DNA of 53,938 bases. Origin: Rubrivivax sp. (GTDB lineage: Bacteria; Pseudomonadota; Gammaproteobacteria; Burkholderiales; Burkholderiaceae_C). Each line of letters starts with the position of its first letter. Position 1 is the stretch's first letter. The notes beneath the pieces were generated by a model. The model saw only the letters and a list, made by a program, of their open reading frames with translations. It was not told the origin of the DNA and searched no databases. Positions 24,514-33,137 of this stretch are shown one piece after another. The DNA lies in the NCBI GenBank assembly GCA_018780805.1, contig JADMJD010000137.1, forward strand, positions 1 through 53,938, in the 5' to 3' direction. A program made the position numbers and the translations under genes.

Positions 24514-25275
24514 TCAAAATCCACATGGCATCTGGAGTCCCCATCGCTCAAACGACTTTTCCATCCGGGAAAACGCCATCTGGCGATTTGGGCCGATCAA
24601 GCGGCCACCAAGGAACTTGCAGTATTGTTGCGCGGCATTCATCGTGGCGTCGCCCATGCGCTTTCCAATGCGAGGGTCCACGCCAAGGTCAGCCAGGTCC
24701 GCAGCCATGTCAAGGTTTCTACGTGTCAGTGCCAAATGAATCGCCGTTCCCTTCAACGGGTCGGGCATCAAGTTCATATTGGCGCCAGCCTGCTTGAGTG
24801 CGCGGGCGGCGGGCAGGTTCTCGAAGATGGCCGCACCGACCAGCAGCGTGTATTGGCCCTCATCGCCTATCAGATTGGGCGAAACGCCGAGCTTGAGCAG
24901 GGGTTCTAACCAGGCCGCTGTTGGTTTTCCTTCGCTGTCCTTCTTTGACAACGCGTAGTGAGGTACCGTAGCCCCGTTTTCCAGCGCGCTGACGGGATCA
25001 GCACCCTGCTGGACCAGCCAGACGAGAGCCGCAGGGTTAGGCGCGTGCAGTGCCAAATGAGGCAAAGTCAGGGAGCGTTGGCCCCTGACCTTGACATCCG
25101 CGCCGCGGGCCTTCAGCTGCTGCAGCGTCGCCACATCGCCGCGCGTCGCCGCCGTGGCCATGTCCTGGGCTATCGGGTCATTGGGGAACACACTCTTCAC
25201 GCTCAGCGCCATGCTTGCAGCTCCTGTACTGCCACCCAAACAGATTGCCAGCACCAAAGTCCAACGCCGCAGCAT
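24514..25275 (-). CDS. Exported ankyrin-repeat protein, probable immunity to the lipase effector
   Basis: The 253-residue protein begins with a signal peptide (MLRRWTLVLAICLGGSTGAA), so it is predicted to be periplasmic. About four degenerate ankyrin repeats follow: DMATAATRGDVATLQQLKAR, LPHLALHAPNPAALVWLVQQ, YTLLVGAAIFENLPAARALK, and TAIHLALTRRNLDMAADLAD. Exported ankyrin proteins are known downstream of T6SS lipase effectors, where they neutralise the toxin in the periplasm. Placement 46 bp after the lipase gene fits that. The ATG at 25275 is chosen because the leader begins there; upstream in-frame codons give Arg-rich non-coding-like sequence. The 178-bp space after it, before the next gene, holds nothing I can name. 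Confidence 0.8.
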   Translation of the reverse strand: MLRRWTLVLAICLGGSTGAASMALSVKSVFPNDPIAQDMATAATRGDVATLQQLKARGADVKVRGQRSLTLPHLALHAPNPAALVWLVQQGADPVSALENGATVPHYALSKKDSEGKPTAAWLEPLLKLGVSPNLIGDEGQYTLLVGAAIFENLPAARALKQAGANMNLMPDPLKGTAIHLALTRRNLDMAADLADLGVDPRIGKRMGDATMNAAQQYCKFLGGRLIGPNRQMAFSRMEKSFERWGLQMPCGF

Positions 25276-25321
25276 CGAGCCGGTGAGCAGTCTCGCGAGC
25301 GTTGCCCGAATATTGCCATGC

Positions 25322-26824
25322 TCACGGGGCTGGGCCGATGAGGTCTTGAAGCGGCACGTGGCTGCCAGTTGCCTTTGCCAGCGCCTGCACGTCGTTGATC
25401 TTGCGGGACTCATAACCATTGACCATGTTCACAATCGAATGCTGCGCTGCAAGGCCAGTTTCGGTGCCGTCAGAATTCTTTGACACCAAAGTCTGAGTCT
25501 CATTCTGGCCCAAGGTTGGCGGTACATACCAACCGTACTTCTTGTGGTTGGCGGCGGCCTCGTCAGCGGTGATGCTGCTGAGCCTCCTACCCAAAGCGCC
25601 CATCACGCCAGCGTCCTTGTCGTCCTCTGCGGCGCCGACGTCGCCGACTTTCACGCCCAGGGCCTGCATCCCCTCGCGGGCGCTGCCGGTTACTACGCCC
25701 AGCACCGAGGCCGTACCAAAAGCCAACTTCTGAGCTGAGGGGGACATCTGCAGACCGGTCAGCGGGTCGCCGCCGCCTACGCTAAGGCCGCCGGTGGTGC
25801 GCTGTTGGTTGCAAAGCGAGCCAAATGAGGCTAGTTCCTCGGGCGTGGAGCCGACCACATCTGGATGCACGCCCGCTGAATTGAACATCTGCCCCCGAAC
25901 GTTACCGCCTGCGCCTACAACGGCTGCTTGCGCTTTTCCGCCCCCCAGGGAATGGCCGGTGACCATGGGTGGTGGGGTCATATTGGCCATCGCCTCGCCC
26001 ATCGCCATCGCTGCTGTGTACTGTGCGGTGCTCCGGCCGAGCGCATTGTCATGGTTGGTCAGAATGTCTTCTGGGTCACCGGTGGTCCCCTGGAAGGCAA
26101 CGACTTGTTTCGGCTCATATGGAAAGTCCGGCGGCAGGATGTAGACGGTTGATCGGGCTGCCTTAGCAGTGTCTGGGTCATAGCCCAGCTTCTTGAGCTC
26201 ATCCGGCGAGGCAGCCTTCCACGGCTGGGGCAGTGGCTGCGGGTCGGTATCGTTTGGGTTGTACTGGGTATAGACGTTGGCTGACAGTCTAGCCAACTCG
26301 ACCGAATGCATATCGCGCTCAAGTCTCTCGGCGGCCTCGCGGGACGCCGGGTTCTTCTTGCCCTGGGAGATTAAGGTTTGACGCTTTAGGATGCGCTCCT
26401 TGCGGGCATCGGCGGATTCTCCCTGAACACTGGAACAGCTCGTCAGCGGCTGCAGAGCTGGCTGCTTGTCCGAGAAGTATGATTTGGCGTCGTTGTAGAT
26501 ACCCGCTGCCGCAATGGCTGGAATTGCCACAGCTACCGAACCCAAGGCGCCTGCGGTTCCTATTGCGGTCGCGACGATACCTTTGGAGACTGCCCGGCCA
26601 CGATGTGCGGTATCGACTGTGAAGTCCGCGATCCGCATCACAGCCTCAGCCCCGGCGCTATAGGCCTGCTGGCCTGCCGCAACGGCAATGGTAGCTGCTG
26701 CCCGGGCCGCATCCGCGGCGGCCTGCATCGAGCTGTCGACTGCCGACACCAGAATGGACGCAGCGTCTCTGCCGGTGCTGACGACGGCCTGGAACGCAGC
26801 TTGGAGGGTTCCACCCCAACTCAC
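25322..26824 (-). CDS. T6SS lipase effector (class 3 lipase-like, GxSxG)
   Basis: The 500-residue protein has an Ala-rich N-terminus with a hydrophobic stretch (IVATAIGTAGALGSVAVAIP, about 83-102). The central alpha/beta-hydrolase-like region has VVAFQGTTGDPEDI (241-254), like the FRGT oxyanion strand of class 3 lipases, and the nucleophile motif TGHSLGGGKAQAA with Ser292. A late His in NHKKYGWYV is a candidate catalytic base. Acting on membrane phospholipids of target cells is the family expectation. The GTG start at 26824 overlaps the preceding stop (GTGA). It follows vgrG, a DUF4123 adaptor and a small orphan, and precedes an exported ankyrin protein. I cannot assign it to a numbered Tle family. 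Confidence 0.8.
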   Translation of the reverse strand: MSWGGTLQAAFQAVVSTGRDAASILVSAVDSSMQAAADAARAAATIAVAAGQQAYSAGAEAVMRIADFTVDTAHRGRAVSKGIVATAIGTAGALGSVAVAIPAIAAAGIYNDAKSYFSDKQPALQPLTSCSSVQGESADARKERILKRQTLISQGKKNPASREAAERLERDMHSVELARLSANVYTQYNPNDTDPQPLPQPWKAASPDELKKLGYDPDTAKAARSTVYILPPDFPYEPKQVVAFQGTTGDPEDILTNHDNALGRSTAQYTAAMAMGEAMANMTPPPMVTGHSLGGGKAQAAVVGAGGNVRGQMFNSAGVHPDVVGSTPEELASFGSLCNQQRTTGGLSVGGGDPLTGLQMSPSAQKLAFGTASVLGVVTGSAREGMQALGVKVGDVGAAEDDKDAGVMGALGRRLSSITADEAAANHKKYGWYVPPTLGQNETQTLVSKNSDGTETGLAAQHSIVNMVNGYESRKINDVQALAKATGSHVPLQDLIGPAP

Positions 26825-27210
26825 GCTGCGCCTCCAGCAGCCCGTTCGAGTGTCTGTAGCAGATGGGTGGTGAAAACCTCAAGTGCGACCGCTTTCTGTT
26901 TCGACGACAAGTCGCATCTTTGTAGTAACGCCTGCAACTCAGGATAGCGGGTATCAAAGTCTGCACCAAGCAGCCAGGCTGTGACGGCAAAAATGGCCGC
27001 CGACTGCCCGTCGCTCAGACCATAGCCCTCAGCTCGGTCAATCAATGCGACAACTGACACCTCGAAATCCCGACTTGCGATCAATGCTGCATCAGCCGGG
27101 AATCGATGAGCCAAGATCGTCCGGATGCGGCTGACAAAGGACTCCAATCCAATGCGCTGGAACTGCTCGTCGTTGATGTTCAGCATGCAGCTCTCCAAGA
27201 CCCCGATCAT
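26821..27210 (-). CDS. Small orphan protein between the DUF4123 adaptor and the lipase effector
   Basis: The 129-residue soluble, mostly helical protein contains FQRIGLESFVSRIRTILAHR, YGLSDGQSAAIFAVTAWLLG and SSKQKAVALEVFTTHLLQTL. There is no signal peptide or catalytic motif, and I do not recognise the family. The ATG at 27210 overlaps the adaptor stop (ATGA) and its own stop overlaps the lipase GTG (GTGA), so stoichiometric translation with both is likely. It may stabilise the lipase or help load it onto VgrG. A start at the second ATG (residue 9) is possible. Confidence 0.75.
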   Translation of the reverse strand: MIGVLESCMLNINDEQFQRIGLESFVSRIRTILAHRFPADAALIASRDFEVSVVALIDRAEGYGLSDGQSAAIFAVTAWLLGADFDTRYPELQALLQRCDLSSKQKAVALEVFTTHLLQTLERAAGGAA

Positions 27211-27782
27211 CGACGCCCGGCTACGCTGGAAATCTCTCGCTTTTCAAGTCCACCCTGTGTCAAGGTCAGGCTGTTGGCGGACGCGTGATTGCACTCCACA
27301 AATGCATGGAAGGGTCCAAAAAAACGTTCCAGTTGTCCCCGCTCCAGTATCCCCAGTACGCCAGACAGAACCCGCGGGTCGTAATACCGAAAGAACAGCG
27401 GTTTGCCATCAGGCGCATAAACGACGTTGAACTTCCGGAAGTGCCGATGGACCTCGGCGAACGACAGTTCCTGCCCGCGGTCCAAGGCCATCACTGCGCA
27501 TTCCTCTTCCAGCAAGTGCTGAAGCAGCGGCGCGGTGCTGTCATCCACTTGCCCGATCCGCGCCAAGTACGGTGCAACGTCGACCAATTCGACCTCGAGG
27601 TCACCGGTGAAGAGGCATTCCACTTCAGTGAACTTGCTTCTGTCGATGCCGTCTCGACCGTCCGGCAGTCCGGCTGCATCAATCAATGCCCACCAATGTC
27701 CGCCAGGACACTCGCTTGCGCATTGTTCAAGCAGGTATTTCACGTCCATATTTGTACGCCGCTGGGGAGCCGAGGAAAGCAT
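27207..27782 (-). CDS. DUF4123 effector adaptor (Tap/TEC-like)
   Basis: The 191-residue protein fits the DUF4123 family: WWALIDAAGLPDGRDGID near the N-terminus, then VDVAPYLARIGQ, LLQHLLEEECAVMAL, HRHFRKFNVVYAPDGKPLFF and RYYDPRVLSGVL. The last, FRYYDPRVL, is the family's most recognisable string. These cytoplasmic adaptors attach a specific effector to the tip region of VgrG before firing. Its ATG shares one base with the vgrG stop (TGATG), and the genes downstream are the orphan and the lipase effector, so the lipase is the likely cargo. A later ATG (residue 12, MDVKYLL) is an alternative start. Confidence 0.88.
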   Translation of the reverse strand: MLSSAPQRRTNMDVKYLLEQCASECPGGHWWALIDAAGLPDGRDGIDRSKFTEVECLFTGDLEVELVDVAPYLARIGQVDDSTAPLLQHLLEEECAVMALDRGQELSFAEVHRHFRKFNVVYAPDGKPLFFRYYDPRVLSGVLGILERGQLERFFGPFHAFVECNHASANSLTLTQGGLEKREISSVAGRR

Positions 27783-29827
27783 CAGCCGTTGCAAATCTCG
27801 CAAAACGGCGTCGCACTGCTGCGGGCAGCCTTCAAAGCGGCAGCCTTCTGGCTGATCGGCTTGTCCGTCCCGCCTTTCGTTTCAGGCGCCTTTTTGGCGG
27901 CCTTCGGCGTCTTCGGCGAAGCCCCGCTCCCCGAACCCGCCGCCCCGCCGGAGTTCACCATCACCATCGTGCCCTTGATGAACACGCCACCCGAGTTGAT
28001 GGTGATGAAGTTCCCGCCCACCTTCAGCGAAATCTGCGTGCCGGCTTCAATCACCACCGTCGCCCCGGCCTTCAGGTGAATCTCTTGTCCGACGTTGGCG
28101 GCCATCTTCGTGCCTACCTTGGCCTGCCAGTCCTCGCCCACCGTCAGGTGAACGCCGCCGCCCAGCTTGGTGACCTCGTCGCCCTTGATGTCGGTGTGCA
28201 CGTCGGCTCCCAGCTTGCGCAAGACGTCCTTTTCCACCTGCAGATGGCTCTCATCGCCCACAAACTCCGTGCGCTTCTTCTTGGTGTAGAAGTTCAGGTC
28301 CTTCTCGGCGTGAACGTAAACCTCTTCCGACCCCTTTTTGTCCTCAAAGCGCAATTCGTTCAGGTTGGCCGCACCACCGCCCTTGCTGCTGCGGCTCTTC
28401 AGCCCCCAGCGGGTTTTTTCATCCGGCAGTTTGTAGGGCGGCTTGTTTTCGCCGTTGTACACGCTCCCCGTCACGATGGGCCAATCGGGGTCGCCTTCCA
28501 GAAACTCGACGATCACCTCCTGGCCCAGCCGCGGGATGGCCAGGGCACCGTAGCCGTTGCCCGCCCAGGGCTGCGCCACGCGGATCCAGCAACTGCTGTT
28601 TTCATCCGCCTTGCCATAACGGTCCCAGCGGAACTGCACCTTGATGCGGCCCAGGCCTTCGTCGTCGGTGTCGATCTCTTCACCGGCTTTGCCTACCACC
28701 ACGGCCGTTTGCGGCCCCTGCACCAGCGGCTTGGGCGTCAGACGGGGAGGGCGGTACTGCTGCTTGAGCGGGATGGCGCTGATGCTGCAGCGGAACTCGA
28801 AGCCACTGCCACCACCGCTGCTGTCGGCGTTGCCGCTGCTCTGGTACGACGCACTCACCACCAAGTGTTTGTCATTGAAGCTGGCGACCGGGTGTTTGTC
28901 GAGCTTGAAGCTGCAGCCGGGCTGCAGGCCGCGCACATTGCCGCCGGCCGAGAAGCTGTGGTACTGCGTTTGCAGTTCGTCCAGCCTGACCGCCGCCGCT
29001 TGTTTGGCCTCCGCGGGGTTGCCCACTTCGGAGGGGTAGTCGTAGAACTCGAAAGCCGCATACGGATGGCTCAGCTTCTTTTCGGCCGTGTCCTCGATCA
29101 GCGTGCGTGGCTTCAGGTAGTTGTAGTCGGCCGTCACGTAGCGGCCAGGCTGGATCTCGTGGGTGCTTTGCCACTGGTCGAACTGCTCGCCATCTTCGCG
29201 GTCTTCTTCGTCGAAGCGGATCTCTTCGTAACCGGGGAAGGGTTTGTGCGCGCTCACGCTGTCCACCAGGGTCAGCGTGTGTTTGCCGTTGGCATGATCG
29301 ACGAAGTAATAGATGCCTTCCTGCTCCAGCAGGCGATTGACGAAGTTGAAGTCCGTCTCACGGTACTGCACGCAGTAGTCCCATTCGCGGTAGCTGCCGG
29401 ACAACTGCATCTTGAAGCCGGCCAAGGCGCCGTGGCACTGGAAGACTTCCTCCACGATCTCGGGCACGGTCTTGTCCTGGAAGATCCTGCTGTTGGCACT
29501 GCGGGTCAGGAACCACAGCCACGGGCTCACCGTGGCTTCGTACAGATAGGCCTTGGTCTGCTTGCCGCCAACCTGGGTGTCGCGCACCTCGTTGACACCG
29601 CTCCAGCGCGTGATGTAGCCGTTGAAATGGCGTGTCTTGCGTTTGCCCACTTCGACGCGCACGGTCACGTTCTGCCCCAGCATGCGCGCGGCGTCGATGT
29701 CGTGCCGCTTGCACTTGAGCGTGATGTTGAAGCGGCTCAGCGTGGACAGACCTTCTTGCCCGCTGAACGCCACCAGGACAAAAGCCCCCGGGCCGAGCGG
29801 CGTTTCGATGTCGAGTGATCTGGTCAT
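27782..29827 (-). CDS. vgrG: VgrG spike protein (TssI)
   Basis: The 681-residue trimeric spike subunit contains the gp27-like module (LSRFNITLKCKRHDIDAARM, YREWDYCVQYRETDFNFVNR), the gp5-like OB fold (GRIKVQFRWDRYGKADENSS, QEVIVEFLEGDPDWPIVTGS, about 400-465) and the beta-helical needle (DKKGSEEVYVHAEKDLNF to VGGNFITINSGGVFIKG). After the needle comes a low-complexity Gly/Ser/Lys/Ala extension of about 50 residues that ends in PFCEICNG. There is no enzymatic domain. The tail may bind the DUF4123 adaptor or an effector. It is the last gene after tssG (75-bp gap) and the first of the effector island. Function: the spike is ejected with Hcp into target cells. Confidence 0.95.
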   Translation of the reverse strand: MTRSLDIETPLGPGAFVLVAFSGQEGLSTLSRFNITLKCKRHDIDAARMLGQNVTVRVEVGKRKTRHFNGYITRWSGVNEVRDTQVGGKQTKAYLYEATVSPWLWFLTRSANSRIFQDKTVPEIVEEVFQCHGALAGFKMQLSGSYREWDYCVQYRETDFNFVNRLLEQEGIYYFVDHANGKHTLTLVDSVSAHKPFPGYEEIRFDEEDREDGEQFDQWQSTHEIQPGRYVTADYNYLKPRTLIEDTAEKKLSHPYAAFEFYDYPSEVGNPAEAKQAAAVRLDELQTQYHSFSAGGNVRGLQPGCSFKLDKHPVASFNDKHLVVSASYQSSGNADSSGGGSGFEFRCSISAIPLKQQYRPPRLTPKPLVQGPQTAVVVGKAGEEIDTDDEGLGRIKVQFRWDRYGKADENSSCWIRVAQPWAGNGYGALAIPRLGQEVIVEFLEGDPDWPIVTGSVYNGENKPPYKLPDEKTRWGLKSRSSKGGGAANLNELRFEDKKGSEEVYVHAEKDLNFYTKKKRTEFVGDESHLQVEKDVLRKLGADVHTDIKGDEVTKLGGGVHLTVGEDWQAKVGTKMAANVGQEIHLKAGATVVIEAGTQISLKVGGNFITINSGGVFIKGTMVMVNSGGAAGSGSGASPKTPKAAKKAPETKGGTDKPISQKAAALKAARSSATPFCEICNG

Positions 29828-29902
29828 GGTTGGCGGGTCTGCTGTTGCAGGCCGGTCGATTCATGAAACACACGGAAACTCATTCTGGCAGTCCTCAGGC
29901 TG

Positions 29903-31234
29903 TCATGCGTCGACAGATTCATCCATGGCGGTGGCTTCAGCCTGCCGCGCCGAAAAGTGGGGCGCCATGCTCAGCCGCAGGTCGTCAGCGTCACGGTCGG
30001 CAGGCCCATGGCCGAGCCAGGTCGTCAGCCCCAGCCGGGCCACCTGGCCGCCCAAGCGGTTGACGGGCACATGGCGGCGTTGCAACAGCGGTTGCAGCCG
30101 CCATGCCCACTCCGGGCCCGCGTACAAGGCCACCAGATCGCGCACTTCGTCGTGCAGGGCTTGGCCCGGCAGCAAGGCCCAGTAGGTGGGCAGATCGAGC
30201 GGGCCCACCACGATGTCGAACCGGGTGCTGCAGTCCCAGGTTCGCCGGCCGGCCACACCGTCCTGGCCGATCCGGCTGTAGCTCTTGCCCAGGCGGGTCT
30301 GCTGGTGCTCCGGGATCTCAAGCCAGCGGCAGGAGAATTCCTTGACCACCACCCGCTCCGACAGATAGCGCTCCAGCATCGCGGCCAGTGCACCCGGGCT
30401 GCGCACCCGACGCGACAGCACACCTGCGAATGCCAGCTTGAAGCTGGGCGACACCGCGTCGCGGCGCACCATGTCGCCCGACCCCAGGCCGGCCAGCGCG
30501 GCCAGCCGCGCTTCGACCGGGTGGCGGTGCCCGGGTGTATCCAGCGCCGTCACCGGCTGGGCGTCGCTCCAGGCCCGGTACAACAGGGCGAGTTGCCGGC
30601 GCTGCACCAGGTTCACGAACGACACAAAACTCTGCCGTGGCCGCGCCGACCCGGAACTCGGCAGATCGCGGACATGCTGGGTCCAGGCGATCGGCATCGG
30701 GCCATTGGGGCCCAGCAGGCCCAGGGCGTTTTGCGTCAACACCGGGCGCCCGGTCCAGCCCTTCGGTGGATCGCCCGGCACCTCCTGGTGGCCGGCACTC
30801 ACGTCGGCCACCTCGCGGCCGATGAATCCCTGCACCAGGCCCTGGTCCAGCCGCACGGCCTCGCGGTCGGGATTGATCGCGTAACCCAGCGGCTGTGCAT
30901 CCGGCGCAGCGGCTTGCAGCAGACGGACGGCACCGAACAGGGTGGCACGGTCACGCTGGGCCTGCAGCGTGACCAATGCCTGGGTGCGTGACCATTTGAC
31001 CGGCGCGCTGGGCAGCAGGCTGGCGCGGCGGATCTGGTCGTGCCGCAATGAATCGACGATGCTGCCCAGGTCTCCGCGCGCCAGCAGCTGCCGCAGACGG
31101 CGCCAGTCGCGCCGGGTCAGCCGGCGCGCCATGTCGCTGGCCAACGCCGGCCCCAGCTCTGGCATCAGCCGAGCCAGCCGCCGGTGCAGGCGGGTGCTCA
31201 GAACGTGGGCCGCTGACCCGGGATCCGTTGCCAT
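29903..31234 (-). CDS. tssG: T6SS baseplate protein TssG
   Basis: The 443-residue protein matches TssG (ImpH/VasB): FGAVRLLQAAAP, GYAINPDREAVRL near the usual VRF position, GLLGPNGPMPIAWTQHV, and LLYRAWSDAQP. The C-terminal TRFDIVVGPLDLPTYWALLP, as in other TssG proteins, precedes the final domain. TssG forms the baseplate wedge with TssE, TssF and TssK around VgrG in the cytoplasm. At 443 residues it is longer than many TssG proteins (about 330-370), mostly at its N-terminus. The first 37 bp of the gene overlap the end of tssF in another frame. Confidence 0.93.
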   Translation of the reverse strand: MATDPGSAAHVLSTRLHRRLARLMPELGPALASDMARRLTRRDWRRLRQLLARGDLGSIVDSLRHDQIRRASLLPSAPVKWSRTQALVTLQAQRDRATLFGAVRLLQAAAPDAQPLGYAINPDREAVRLDQGLVQGFIGREVADVSAGHQEVPGDPPKGWTGRPVLTQNALGLLGPNGPMPIAWTQHVRDLPSSGSARPRQSFVSFVNLVQRRQLALLYRAWSDAQPVTALDTPGHRHPVEARLAALAGLGSGDMVRRDAVSPSFKLAFAGVLSRRVRSPGALAAMLERYLSERVVVKEFSCRWLEIPEHQQTRLGKSYSRIGQDGVAGRRTWDCSTRFDIVVGPLDLPTYWALLPGQALHDEVRDLVALYAGPEWAWRLQPLLQRRHVPVNRLGGQVARLGLTTWLGHGPADRDADDLRLSMAPHFSARQAEATAMDESVDA

Positions 31235-33132
31235 CGGAGTGCCTTTTCCAGCGGCCAGTCCTTCATCACGACCGAGGTCTCGACAAAGGAGTTGATCGAG
31301 ACGTGCGATGCCAGGCAGTGATCGAGCATGGCCCCGAGCAGATAGGGCGAGCCGCCGTCAAAGCCACGGTCGGTCATCGTCAACACCACCTCCACCCCGC
31401 GCGCAAAGGCCAGCGCCCCACGCCCCGGAAGCCGACGTGTGACCTGCCGGGTCTCGACCCCCGCCAGCCCCTTGGCCTGTCGCAGCAGCAGGTGTGATTC
31501 ACTGGGTGCGTACAGACTGAGCATGGCCCGCAGAGCGTCGGCGCCGCCGTTGCCCTCCGCGTTGACCAGGGCCAGGTAGTTGACGTGCAAGTGGCTCATC
31601 GCCATCCAGGGGTCGAAGCCGTCCACCGCGTAGTCCAGTGGTTCGCTTGGCCCGGCCAGACAGTCGATGGCCTTGATCGGCACACTGTCCACCGGCTCGT
31701 AGTGCGCCAGCCCGGCCTGGTTGCGCAGCAGCGCCGGCACCTCGCGGTCCATGCACAAGGCACGCACCGCCAGGCATTGCAGATCGTGTCCTTGCGGCCC
31801 GGCATCACGTTCGGCCAGGGCGATGAACATCTCGGTGCCGCGGCCGGGGTCGTGGATGGCGTCCACATCCAGCTTCGCGCCGTAAGCGGCCGTGCCGTGC
31901 AGGCGCGCCCGGCGTTCGCGCACTTCCTTTTCGGTGTAGCGGCGGCGCTCCCGGCGCACGGTGTAGAAGCTGCTGCTGGACAAGCGGCCCGAATTGGCCA
32001 CCTCGAACACGGGCAGGAAGCGGCGCGGTTCGCCCGCACCTTCGCCTCGCACATCCAGGAGCTGGACGATTTCGTAGCGCTTCACGTCGGTCCGGTCGCC
32101 GACGACGTTGTACTCGGTCTGGCCGGGCTGAAGGTCGATCCGGTTCAGCTCGCGCTCGCGCAGGTTGATGGCCGGCACACAGAACAAGGCCAGGCTGTCG
32201 GCGCGCACCGCACTTTCCAGCTTGCCGTAGGCGCTGCCCAGATGCAGGTGCAGGTAGAGCTTGCGGCCACGCAAGCCCTTCAGCGCCGGTTTGAGGCCGG
32301 TCAACTCGAAGAAGCGGAACTTCTCCGGCAAGGCCGCGTACTCGCGCATCACCCGGAACCCGGCGTGGCCACGCGATGGCATCTTCAGCATCGCCTCGCT
32401 GGCATCAAATCCGATGTGCCGGACATGCTGGCCGGACAACCACCGCACATCCCGCCGTCCGGCAGGATCGGTGGAACAACCGATGCCGATGCACCGTCCC
32501 GCCACCAGTTCGAGCAACTGGCTGCCCTGGGGGTCGCCGAGGGTCACGTAGAACGGGAGTTGATCGAAGTCGAGCTGCTCCAACTGGGCCGCGCCGGTGA
32601 GCGTGATTTCGATGCGCAGGCTGGAGTCGGCGTCACGCCGGTCCTGCCCCGGCAGCGCCGGCATCGGTTCCGGGCTGGCTGCCGTGTATTGCACGGCCGT
32701 GACTGACAACGGCAGCAATTGCAGATCGCGGGTGGTCTCGAACTCGCAGCGCACGCCAGCGGCACCGCGAAGCGTGCCACGCACACACGAACCGCGTTTG
32801 AAAGTCAGCCCTTGTCCCAACAGCTTCTCGTCGGATTCCGGCAGATTCATCCGCAGAATGCAGGCCGATGGTGAGGGCGACAACCAGCCCGGGAACAGGA
32901 TGTCGACCAGTTGTTGGGTGAAGACGGGGTATTGCGCGTCCAGCTTCAACCGCACCCGCGCCGCGAGAAAGGCCACGCCTTCCAGCAGGCGCTCGACATA
33001 CGGATCTTCCACCCGGCCTTTGTTCAGCGCCAGCATCCCTGCGGCTTCCTTGAACTCGGCGCCAAACTCGCCCGCCTCGCGCCGCAGGTGCTGCAGTTCG
33101 TCGTTGTAGTAGTCGATCAGCCGCGGGTCCAT
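31198..33132 (-). CDS. tssF: T6SS baseplate protein TssF
   Basis: The 644-residue protein has the diagnostic TssF N-terminus: LIDYYNDELQHLRREAGEF, then DPYVERLLEGVAFLAARVRL and FTQQLVDILFPGWLSPSPS. The C-terminal SINSFVETSVVMKDWP is also typical. TssF is the main wedge component of the baseplate, binding TssG, TssE and TssK. The ATG at 33132 lies 5 bp after the tssE stop. Its 3' end overlaps tssG by 37 bp, which probably couples translation of two proteins that assemble together. Confidence 0.95.
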   Translation of the reverse strand: MDPRLIDYYNDELQHLRREAGEFGAEFKEAAGMLALNKGRVEDPYVERLLEGVAFLAARVRLKLDAQYPVFTQQLVDILFPGWLSPSPSACILRMNLPESDEKLLGQGLTFKRGSCVRGTLRGAAGVRCEFETTRDLQLLPLSVTAVQYTAASPEPMPALPGQDRRDADSSLRIEITLTGAAQLEQLDFDQLPFYVTLGDPQGSQLLELVAGRCIGIGCSTDPAGRRDVRWLSGQHVRHIGFDASEAMLKMPSRGHAGFRVMREYAALPEKFRFFELTGLKPALKGLRGRKLYLHLHLGSAYGKLESAVRADSLALFCVPAINLRERELNRIDLQPGQTEYNVVGDRTDVKRYEIVQLLDVRGEGAGEPRRFLPVFEVANSGRLSSSSFYTVRRERRRYTEKEVRERRARLHGTAAYGAKLDVDAIHDPGRGTEMFIALAERDAGPQGHDLQCLAVRALCMDREVPALLRNQAGLAHYEPVDSVPIKAIDCLAGPSEPLDYAVDGFDPWMAMSHLHVNYLALVNAEGNGGADALRAMLSLYAPSESHLLLRQAKGLAGVETRQVTRRLPGRGALAFARGVEVVLTMTDRGFDGGSPYLLGAMLDHCLASHVSINSFVETSVVMKDWPLEKALRWQRIPGQRPTF

Positions 33133-33137
33133 GGTGT

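Noticed and set aside
22495..27803. Region considered as an insertion sequence or transposon remnant because of its lower GC
   Set aside because: No transposase-like frame, terminal inverted repeats or target duplications are visible; the genes form coherent effector modules.
27686..29818. 710-codon plus-strand open frame opposite vgrG
   Set aside because: It is an antisense shadow of a GC-rich gene: His/Ala/Val/Arg-rich composition, no recognisable motif, and vgrG on the other strand is unmistakable.
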